A program made the translations under genes and the position numbers. From contig CM034237.1 of NCBI GenBank assembly GCA_019916065.1, positions 40,902,485 to 40,966,484 of the forward strand: a stretch of DNA of 64,000 nt. The letters are read 5' to 3'. Below, piece after piece: positions 45,706 through 56,600 of the stretch (positions are counted from its first letter, which is position 1; each line of letters begins with the position of its first letter). The notes beneath the pieces are model-generated. The model did not search any database and was not told where the DNA came from. It saw only the letters and a list, made by a program, of their open reading frames with translations. Origin of the DNA: Vitellaria paradoxa (Eukaryota > Streptophyta > Magnoliopsida > Ericales > Sapotaceae).

Positions 45706-45709
45706 AAAT

Positions 45710-45862
45710 AGTTTTGATTTTGTTTCCAAAAATCAGTTTTGCTTATTTTGTAAAGAAGATGGAAAGTCGCGGAATTAAGTTTTTCTCAAACAGTTTTGAT
45801 TTTGTTTCCAAAAATCAGTTTTACTTGCTTTATAAAGAAGATGGAAAGTCACGGAAGTTATG
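45710..45862. repeat. 82-bp direct duplication
   Basis: AGTTTTGATTTTGTTTCC begins at 45710 and again at 45792. Both copies continue through AAAAATCAGTTTT and AAAGAAGATGGAAAGTC with few changes. Confidence 0.9.
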
Positions 45863-46082
45863 AGTAAAGTGTGCACTATTTTCGGATAAAACTGGCAGTT
45901 TTGAAATGTAGTGAAAAACGCGTGATATCATTTTTGGTCTTTTTGTTGCAAGTGTGACTTATTCACAAATAAGATTTTTAGGTATGACTTAAATCTTTAT
46001 AAGTCCATAAATAGTGACCGGCCTCCAAAAACCCCTATAAATTAAATTGAATTGAATTCAAGTCATTACATCACCGGCCCCT

Positions 46083-47270
46083 TGGCCTGGTCTCGACCCA
46101 CAAGCGAGCCAGCCTGCCCCGAGTGACCCGACTATCCTCTGGGTTAGGTCGCCCCTAACCCGTCTCATCTGTCTTGGCTTATTTTTAATATTTTTAAATT
46201 TTTATAAAATAAATATCAATAAAACTCATAAAAACGCATTGAAATACATAGTGCTCTATATCAATAAACTTTATTGAGAAATAAATAATTATATAATACA
46301 TTGAATTGAATTACAAATATAGAAGCTAAGCAAAAAATTGTCAAAATAAAATTAGTTACAAATTTACACATTGGCAACGGCTAGCTGACAAGAAAAAGAA
46401 AAAGAAAAAGAGAAGGCTGGTAGTAGTTACCTGGAAATATATAGGGGGAGGGAAAAAGAAGAAGAAGAAGAAGAAGAAGAAGAAGAAGAAGAAGAAGAAG
46501 AAGAAGACGAAAAGCAATAAAGCAAGCTGTTGGGCAGCCAACAATAGCTTGAAAGAGAGAGAGAGAGAATTTAAGGCTTTCAACATTCAAAAAATCCGAA
46601 GCAGGAGGCCGGGTCAGCCGAGTGGAAGGGGCAGACCAAGATGCCCCAAACTCTGACCCGATCAGAACAGGACAGACGAGCATATAAGCCGAAGCAGGGC
46701 GGGTTGTCTCAAGTTCTAGGTCGGAGCGGGTTGCAGATCAGCTCCACCCATGTACGTCACTACATCCCTCTATCCTGCTACCATGTTCACTTTCACTATT
46801 TGGAATCGGAACAAGCCCAGCTGTGATTCATGGAAATTAACTAATTTCTAAGAATGCTTGGAGTAATGATTTAAAAGAAAAGAAAAGAAAAAAAAAAGTA
46901 TGAAACTAAAGAGGGAAATATAAAATCTCAAATATATATGTTTTTATTTGAATGGATTAAAAAATATAATAAAACAAAAATCATTCATCAATCTATTAAT
47001 TTTTTAATGTAATTATACTGAATTTCTCAAATTTCATGCCTTTTCCGTTACATTTTCCAAAAAACCCAAATAATAGAGAATTTTAAATCCCTATTAAGTT
47101 TTTTTTTTTTTCCACGACAGATTTTTAATCCAAACACAGCTTAAGTAGACATTACACCGGGAAATTCTAAAACTTAGCATCCAAATGAAAAGGCTCATGC
47201 CAGTTTTGTTTTTAAGAGTTGATCTTGTTGCAAGGTCAACATATGTACACTGCACCTCCCGTTAACATTA
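46083..47270. other. intergenic DNA with GC-rich transposon-like patches
   Basis: 46083-46170 and 46605-46760 are GC-rich and full of CGAGCC / GACCCG / GGTCGG words, like termini of an old element into which the solo LTR inserted. A (GAA)n microsatellite spans about 46457-46507 and an AG run 46553-46569. No gene. Confidence 0.45.
46457..46507. repeat. (GAA)n microsatellite
   Basis: About 17 near-perfect GAA/AAG units. Poly-Phe and poly-Leu frames on the minus strand here are artefacts of the repeat. Confidence 0.95.
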
Positions 47271-47601
47271 CTGGCAAAGATTGACTTACAGCCTGATGCT
47301 TACGAACAATAGAAACAAACAGTCTTCCCTTCAAAAAGCATTCCAATCTCCGAACTTTCATCTATTGCACGAACACCATGCCCTTCTAATGGAATTTAAC
47401 TTACACCCAGAATAGCAAGGAAGATGTAAAATCAATCTCCCAGACCAAGAGGGACTTTCTCCTTCATTTGTGTCCATTTGAGAACATATGAAAAGAGCTA
47501 AATTAATTAAAGAACGAAAGAGAGCTTCGAAATGGCATTTAAATATGACGGCATGGTCACATTGAATAAGGAAAGATGTTCAGGGATGTGGGCTTACTTC
47601 A

Positions 47602-47699
47602 TCATTCAAGGTCCGACACCCCGAGCAAAGAGTAACTGGGAACATCGGACCCACGCAACGGGATATACTCTGATCCTCTCACGTGGACGCTAAAACAAG
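47602..47699 (-). CDS. TSNAX: TRAX exon 7 (stop codon)
   Basis: 98 coding bp, acceptor TTCTGCAG. Encodes [20 protein letters not shown] then [11 protein letters not shown] and TGA at 47604-47602. The 3' untranslated region continues leftwards; its end was not located. Confidence 0.88.
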
Positions 47700-50600
47700 C
47701 TGCAGAAAAACAAAAATTTGACCCCCAAAAAAAAAAATTAGAAATGTGATCCACTGTAAGTAAATTGTCAAAATATCAAAATAACAAATTTCCCATTCCA
47801 TTTTGTAGTGAGAGCAGATCAAACAAGATCTAATGAGATAATGAACAGTATAAAGAAACAGCCTCGGACTAATTGAATAACTCCCAAACATCCTGTTTGG
47901 TGGTTTTATGAAAAACAAAAGGAAAAAAGAAAAAAAAAATCGGTTAAAAAAGAGAGAGATTTTGTATTGTTCTGTTCATTGTTCTTGAAGTCTATTTTAA
48001 AGAAATAAGAGTTCAAAAAATAACCATATCTTATATCCGCAAGCTATCCAATATACAATACCACATATACATATTCTGATATCATAAGTTTAAGATTTTG
48101 ATAGGTGTGACACCGGCACACATACCTAACATTCGTACTTCAATACAAATAACATGTCCTATAAGGCAAGTAACCCCACTCAGGTAATATATTTTTCTTT
48201 GTAATTATTACGTATTTCTTTTTATGGATAAGCGTCTACAAAGGAAACAGAATGATGGTTATCAGAGGTAGTTTTTAGAATTGAGCCTTGAACAATGTAT
48301 ACTAAAAAAGACACTTGGTCAAGTTTGTAATATGCTGATTACATACCATTTTCTATTTTGACTACACTCTGAAGCATAACATCCATCTTTGTTTTCATGT
48401 CATAACCATCATCCATATTTGGAGCAAGAAGGGTCAGCTCCCTGTGGATTTCACGTACAAACCTGCATATCTTCTCAGCAAACTCAACTTCACCATCTGA
48501 TATCCGGCCAATTGCCAACCTCATCAGCTCTCCTGTCAAGTCCGCAAGCTAAACTAGAAGACTTAGTACTTCTCATTCTAATACATAAAAAGACAAAAAT
48601 AAATTGAATGGAAAAGGGGAAAAATAAATCTTGTGCATGTGCGTTATGTTAAATCTTAGACCCTTTATTCATATTTAATTAAATCGGGCGTGGTGGGCTA
48701 GAACTAAATCGTACACGGTCACTTTGACTATATTTATCATCACAAAGGCATCTGTGCCCTTTGATGCATAATACATGGCTACACTAATGATTTTGTTTGG
48801 AAGATAGGTACAACCACTTGTCCTAGTTCTAATCGAAACAATAAAATTGGCATATGGCTGTGCTATTGATTTTATTCAGAGGATAGATACATCACTTCTA
48901 CTTCTGCTTCAACAATAAAATTAGTAAATGGCATAAGATTGAGGTTGTTACCCCCAAGAGATAGTCGAGGACATTAATCTCCAATGGGTCTAGAGAAGGA
49001 TCACTGAATGGTAACAAGGCAGCATTAATCTCATCAAGATTCAAAAGCATCCCAGTTTTGCAAAATTTACAAAGTGCAGCAGCTTCAACATACTCTTGTA
49101 CCTGCAAAGATTCACACCCCAAATTAGTCAACTTAAGCAACTTTTTTTCTAGCCTAAGCAGTTAATAAAGGCACAAAGACAGAACCCCTGGCGAGTATGC
49201 TCTCCTTAGTTTCCAAAAATCAGTCCCTCCCAATTCTTTTACAAGTCTGGCCACATATTGATCTGTCACAGCTTCTAGATCCTTTTCTGCTTTCTCAAGA
49301 ACCTCCTCTCTGTTGTGTTTACTCATTCTGCAGTTGGAAAAAAGTTGCAACATCAGCATCCTCGCGGACCTCTGTGGTAATGTGGTTCATCTCAAAGCAA
49401 GATCGTGACACCAAAGTTCCTAAACATAAATATAGGATTAAACAAAGCCAGAAAGCCAAAACAATAAACACCAGAGGAGAACCCCAGCAGCAGCAACAGC
49501 ACAAACCAGTTAAGACCAAGGTTAAGGAATGGTAGGAGCCGCTGAAACAGTAACAGTGGAGGTGGCAGAGTTTCAGGGTGTAACGCCAAGTGTACTAATA
49601 GCGGAAACAAGAATTGTGAACTTTTTGTCATTAGCACAACTCCCACAAATCATTACATATTGCACCACGAAAATTGGGGTTTAAAATGGTTTTTGGCGGG
49701 TTTTTTTTACATATAAAAATTATTTAACAAACATACCAACTTTTGTAATATTTGTAGACCGTTGTCAATAGAATTTTACACTTATTCAATAAGTGATTTT
49801 ACATGCCACAATGAATTTAAGACTTAGAAACATTTGGCACGTGGTAAAAATTTCGGAGGTGAAAGATTACAGGAATAATTGTTACTCTAATAATAGTTAA
49901 TAGGGTAACAAGTTCATGATACTTATATTTAAACTAAGAAAGTAAATATTATCCAGTAATAATTACATTATATTAGTAATGTTAAAAATTTTGAAAGCGT
50001 AAAAGTTAATTGTTTTTGTAATAAGAGTAAATTGACCAAGGGGTAAAAGCTAATATTTAATTTTCGTAACCTATTGTAATAAAATAAATCATCATAATAA
50101 TTTTTATTAGTAATAATTAATTTTAATAAAATATATATTATTAAAATATATAATTTTAGATAAAAATATTAATTATAAAAACAATTTTATCATAGATTAA
50201 TGTTGCAATAGTAATTAACTTTAATACTGAATTATTATTTGTTAACAATTATTTTTATATTGATAAAATAATTTAACAAAACAACAAATTTTAGTTTCTT
50301 TAAATAAATTATTAATTTTAATGACATATATTAATACAATACGTAATCTAGTAAATTGTTATTTACGAGATAAAATTTTTATTTAATAAAACATTTAATA
50401 AGTAAATGTGTTATTTATTAAAATTTTCTTAATTTGAAAAAATAAACAATTTAGTCATAAATTAATATTTTAATAGTATTAATTTTTAAAAAAATAAATC
50501 ATTTTGATAATAGATTATTATTTATTAAATATTATTCTGATAAAACAATTAATTAATTTTAGTTTGATTAAATAAATTATTTATAATATTTATTATAAAA

Positions 50601-53600
50601 TATTTTAATAGGAGAACGTTGTCCAGAGTTTTACAAGAATGTAAAGGAATATTTTACAAGGACAAAGAGAAAAAAGTAAATTTTTCCATTATTTCCAGTT
50701 ACCCACCACCTTCCTCATGTTACAATTTATTCCCGTTATGGGGATAATCGCTACCCCTAGGGTAATTGTTATCTCCTCTTCCAAACTCATATAATGAATG
50801 ACGAAAACTACCCTAGTAAAATTTACCATCCGCCACCCCCCAAAATAAACATGTCCTTAAAGTTAATTGAAGATAATCAATAGAATTCATAAAGTATTTT
50901 TATCGAGCATCGCATCACTTTTAACATTATTTACATTTTTTTGTTAAAATTATAATATTTTGTTGCATATATAGGTATGAGGCGGCCTAGTACATAAGGT
51001 TTCTCACCTATGCAGGGTTTAGGAGTAATATAAGTAATCTTACCCCCCAATAACTAGCGAGATTGTTTGCAAGTATTGAACCCACAAGCTCCAGGTCCCA
51101 AGTAATAACCTTACCATTGTGCCAAAGACTTACCGTTGCACATTCTTAACCCCCCCAATAACTGGAGAGAGTATTAAACCCACAACCTCCAAGTCGCTAA
51201 AAAACAACCTTACAATTGTGTCAAGGCTTGTCCTCAAAAGTAATAGGATTGTGATTTTCAAATAAAAGTCACAAAGTTAAACATAAAAAGCAACAAAACA
51301 AAAGCTTGGCCAAAACATTTGTCAAAAAGTTGGGAAATTTTTTTACAAGAAACAAGATCCAGCTAAGAGAGAGAAAGAGATCAACTACTAATAAACCAGC
51401 TACACGTAAGATGCAATGACTCTTCAGCTCTCAAAAGCTCTCGGCGCATGTTAGGAGACATTCTGCTAACATGCACCAATTTAGAAAACACAGGCTGCTT
51501 CAGCATAGGGTGAGGGGCAGAAAATCTTTTCATATCAATGGTATCTCCATTGATATCGACCAAGATTCCAAGATTAAAGATGGAGTTAGGATTGTGGAGA
51601 GGAGCAGAGGCTATGCTAAAGCTTTAGTCTTATTGGAAGAAGAATTAGTATGGATTCAAAAGATGTGTGTACAAGAGCTCAAAACCATTGCTGGAATTCA
51701 GCAACTAGGCCACCTTAGAGGAGGATATAGGACTCTTTTTTGCACCAGAATCAGAGATGGCCATCGCAGGAAACTTGAACTTCGCCTCTTTGCTGCTCTC
51801 GACAGATACCAGGTCAGGATTCCAGAACTATCAACAGGGCAAGGTTGGTGCTTCTTTGCCAATCTAATCTCTAAGTTTATTACTGGAGAAATAGATAATC
51901 CCACTACCTATGAAAGCAACCAAGACCCATACAGGGTACTACCCAACCCTCCAGATAGTGACCTGGAAAGAAGAACCAGCATTAGATCCTACCTTCAAGT
52001 TGCTACTTTACCAAAGTGGAACCTTCCTAACATCCAAAGTACAAACATGGGCCAACATATATCAGTGAACTTTGAGGATGTAGTCAGTAGCAGTCCCAAA
52101 ATGAGCCGGAGCTTAATTGGCAGGTTTGGAGGTCCAAGCTCATACAACATAGACATAGACACTATTTCCATATGGTTGAACAAGAAATGAAAGATCCCTG
52201 GAGGACTAGATATTAAGGCTTTGGACGGGGAAAGATTCCTATTCTCTTTCCCTTCCAAGGAACTAGCAGAGAAGTTCTTAATGGAGAGGGTCACTTTCAA
52301 TGGTCAACCATTATTCTTAGACAAATGGCACAGTTGGGACTGCTGCTCAAGAAGAGGAAGAAACCAGCCTGCTATATGGGTCAAAGTGGTGGGATTGCTT
52401 GTCTACCTTTGGAGTCTTGGGATCTTCTGAAGCATTGGCAAGTTATGTGGCAGATTTTTGGAGATGGATGACGAGACTAGGTACTCTAAGAACCTAAAAT
52501 GGGCTCGCTTAAGAGTTAAGGGCAATGGTAGAGCTATTCCAGCCTCTGTCAAAGTTGTTGTTGGCCAACTTATGTATGATTGTCCACTCTGGGTGAAACG
52601 AGAACCATGGGTAGATTGGGCAAATACTTCCTCGTCCAAAGGCAAATTCCGGCCACCAGAAGGAAGTAAGATGGTGGCGCGTGACACTGCAGCTGGTGCA
52701 TTGAATGTTCCTGCCTTGGGAAGTCGAAAGGGTCAACAATTAAAGAAACATGCGACTGAACACTTCAAAAGTCTCCAAGCGACAGCAGGGGAAACTAAAT
52801 GGATCCCAATTCATAGAAGCAAGCAGAAACCATTAACTGCTAAGGACAATCAGGCAGATAACCAATTCAATGTCCTCAGCAACCTGGGAGATGAAGGTCA
52901 CACATACAATGAACCCAGTCTACAGGTACATCATGATGGAAATAATTACAAGGCGGAAACAGATGCAGCCAATCTAAACACTAGGGATCAAAACTCTACC
53001 AGACAAAAAGCTCTGTTTGGAAGAAAATATCTCTCCAAAAAACTCCTTAAAGGGCCCTCTTTAATGCTTAATAAAATGGTCTCTCCCTTCGAAGTGGAAG
53101 ACACCTCGGGAGAATCCTTTTCAGACAGCAGTTTTGTGTCTGAAGATGTTTCAGGTCAAGAGAAACATCAGCTTTCTTTAAGCCTGTACAGCCCTATGCA
53201 GGAACTGCAGATTACTCAATCTAAGGACAACGTAGAGGTGCTAGATTGCCTCCTATTAGCCTCTGTTGATCCTGGAATGGAATGGCAAGAGTCAGAAGAA
53301 CCTGCGCTGTTGGAGAACTGCAGCCATGATCAACCAAAAATATCTGCCTGGATGCTCAACAGAATGAAATCTTTCAAGAAAATTTTGCGAATTTCAAGCG
53401 AAGGTTTTGAAGACAAGTTAATGGAGTTGCTCAGATCTATAGAGGATAAAAAAGGAAGCAATAAAAAAGATGAAGGGAAGAAACAAAATCAAAGTGCAAG
53501 AAGAGGTGTTCGAGAATTAAAGAACCTTCAATGTTCAATTTCTTATGACAAAAGGGGATGGGTTGAGAATGTTGCAGAAGGAGAGGAGGAGAATAATGCT

Positions 53601-56600
53601 ATTTGTGTTTAAAATGAAGCCAAAAATACTAAGTTGCAATGTTGGGGGCTATAGAGGCCCAAGAAAAAAGATGATAATTAAATCCTGTATCAAGAAGTGG
53701 AAGCCTGATATCGTATGTTTACAAGAAACTAAACTCTGCCAAGTTGACAACTCCATAGTACGTTCTCTGGAGGGAGGGGGATGGTGTAAATGGATTACCT
53801 TGAACTCTGTTGGAACCTCTGGTGGAATAATCATTTTATGGGATCACAGGAAATTGAACCTGATGGAGTGTGAATTAGGGGTATACTCAATTTCTTGTCT
53901 ATTCAAACACACTGAGGAGGAAATAACCCAAGCCTTCACAGGAGTTTATGGGTCTGTGGACAAAAATTTGAAGGCTGAATTCCTTGAAGAGATTGGTGTT
54001 GCTGTCTTTCGCTGGTCTAATCCATGGTGCATGGGGGGAGATTTCAATATGGTCAAGAGCACTTAGGATAAATGGGGTTGCACAAGGAGAACTAAACAAA
54101 TGAAAGCCTTTTCAGATTTTATAGATGATTTAAGTTGCATTAATCTTCCCCTGGGTGGTAGAAAATTCACGTGGAATAACAGAGTTAGCAAATCAAGAAT
54201 AGACAGATTTCTAGTTTCTGCAAACTAGGAGGATCTTTTCCCCACTATTTATCAAAGAACTCTACCTCGGCTAGCGTCAAACCATTTTCCAATTTTATTG
54301 GATGGGGGAGCAATTAAGGGAAGACCAAAACCCTTCAGATTTGAGAACAAGTAGCTGTAGGTTGATGTTTCAAAGATTTGATAGCTAATTGGTGGTCTAG
54401 CTACAGCTTCGCTAGAACTGCAAGTTTCAGGATGATACAGAAATTGAAATGCTTAAAGGCTGATCTGAAGAAATAGAACAACGAGGTCTTTGGAAAGCTT
54501 GAACAGCAGAAGAAAAAACTAGAGCAGGAAATTGAAAATATGGACAGACTTGATGAAGATGACATGCTATCAGAGCAGGAAAGAAGTAACAGAACAAGTC
54601 TAATTCTCAAATTGAATAAGTTAATTCAGATGGAGGAAACCTGTTGGAGGCAAAAATCTAGAGTCAAATGGCTCAAGGAAGGAGATAGGAATACCAAATA
54701 CTTCCACAAAATTGCCTCAGCTAACAGAAGAGCTAACTGGATCAGCAGATTGATGATTGAAGGGGAAATTACTGAAGATCGCAGAAAAATCAAGAAGCAG
54801 GTCTTGGATTTTTATAAACAGTTGTTCAAGGAAGAATATACTTGGAGACCACAGGTGGATTTCTTGGAAATCTCTCGGCTGGATACTGCTGAGAAAGAGA
54901 GGCTTGAGCTTCCTTTTACAGACAATGAAGTCAAACAATCCATGCAAGAAATGAATGGAGACAAAGCTCCTGGACTAAACGGCTGGACAATTGCATTCTT
55001 TCAGCATTGTTGGGACATTTTCAAGGAGGATATAATGTAGATTTTCACTGATTTCTACCAAAATTGCAGTTTTGTTCGCTGCTTAAACTGCACATTCATT
55101 ACCTTAATTCCTAAAAAATCTGGTGCTGAGAAAATTCAAGATTTCAGGCCTATAAGTCTTGTGGGAGTAATTTATAAGCTCTTGGCCAAAGTCCTAGCTA
55201 ACAGGCTGAGGTTGGTTATGAATTCTTTGATCTCAGAAACTCAGACTGCTTTTGTGAGTGGGAGACAAATCCTAGATGCCATTCTTGTGGCCAATGAAGT
55301 CATTGACTCAACTCTGAAGCAAAAAGGTAATGGTTTAATATGTAAGTTGGACATTAAAAAAGCCTTCGACCATGTCAACTGGAAATTTCTGCTCTACTTG
55401 ATGAATAAAATGGGTTTTGGAGAACGATGGTGTAAATGGATTCAGTGGTGCATTTCTACTGCTAGCTTCTCAGTATTAATTAATGGTTCCCCTGAAGGTT
55501 TTTTCACATCTTCTAGAGGCTTAAGACAAAGGGACCCACTTTCCCCTTTTCTTTTCATACTTGTCATGGAAGTGTTTAGTAGAATGATTAATAGAGTAGA
55601 ACAAGCAGGCCTTCTAACTGGTATTCCAGCTGGGAACATTGAATAGAATCCGACAAGTATATCTCACCTGTTGTTTGGTGATGATACTATTGTTTTTTGT
55701 GGGACTGACAAATCACAATTAGGACATTTAAAATGCACACCTCTTGGCTTTGAAGCTATCTCAGGTTTAAAGGTGAACCTCAACAAGTCTGAGATTATTC
55801 CTATTGGTAGCCTTTCTAATTTGAGTGACTTGGCCGCAATCTTGGATTGTAAAACTGGCTCTCTCCCATCTACTTATTTGGGAATGCCCCTAGGCGCCAA
55901 GTACAAGAGCAAAGAGGTTTGGGAGACTGTAATTGAAAGATGTAGGAAAAGATTATCAGATTGGAAGCTGAATTATCTGTCATCTGGGGCAAGAGTAACT
56001 CTCCTTAAAAGTGTCCTCTCAAGCCTGCCCTCTTATTATCTTTCGCTTTTTATTGCCCCAGCTTCTGTTGTAAAGGAAATGGAAAAATTGCAAATAGACT
56101 TTCTTTGGGGGAGACATGCTGAGACATTTAAGCACAATCTGGTAACTTGAAAGACTGTTTGTACATCTATTAAATCAGGTGGCGTGGGAGTCAAGAAACT
56201 AAATTTGCAAAATGAAGCCCTACTAGGGAAATGGCTATGGAGATACTCCAATGAAAATTCTAGCTTGTGGAAGAGGCTGATAGTATCTAAATATGGAGAG
56301 GAAAAAGGTGGATGGTACACTACACAAAGGTCTAAGCCATATGGTGTAAGCCTATGGAAAGCCATAAGAAAAATCTGGCCAAAATTTGAACAATGTGTGT
56401 CCTGGCAACTGGGCAGAGGTGATAGAATTCTGTTCTGGAAGCAAAGGTGGTTGGCCATAGGCTGTTTAGCTGATATTTTCCCTGACATTTTTGCCATTGC
56501 TGTTGATCAAGATGCTCTAATTTCAAATTACTACTCTGACTCTGGACAATCTAGAGAATGGTCTATTCTACTTCGCCGTAATGTGAATGATTGGGAACTT

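Larger units (their letters stand above)
43879..46035. mobile_element. 2.16-kb insertion with imperfect inverted termini and internal hairpin array
   Basis: The ends are inverted relative to each other over about 60 bp: left CCAAGTCATACTTGG...TTATTAGTCACACTC (about 43906-43949) against right, inverted, TTAAGTCATACCTAA...GAATAAGTCACACTTG (about 45950-45995). The interior holds the 146-bp array (44290-45530), a short TACTGTTTTATTATGTGG repeat (45540-45705) and an 82-bp duplication (45710-45862). No transposase or other credible frame. It resembles a non-autonomous DNA transposon of Mutator-like style, but the 47-bp flanking duplication is far longer than any target duplication of that class, so the origin is open. 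Confidence 0.55.

Noticed and set aside
45460..45711. Plus-strand frame with repeated VVLFYY
   Set aside because: It is a translation of the short TACTGTTTTATTATGTGG repeat next to the hairpin array, with no sign of a gene.
46356..46683. Minus-strand poly-Phe and poly-Leu frames
   Set aside because: Produced by the GAA microsatellite.
49319..49646. Cys- and Leu-rich minus-strand frames just upstream of TRAX exon 4
   Set aside because: They lie in intron 3; the correct acceptor is at 49328 and exon 3 at 58951-59030 joins in phase.
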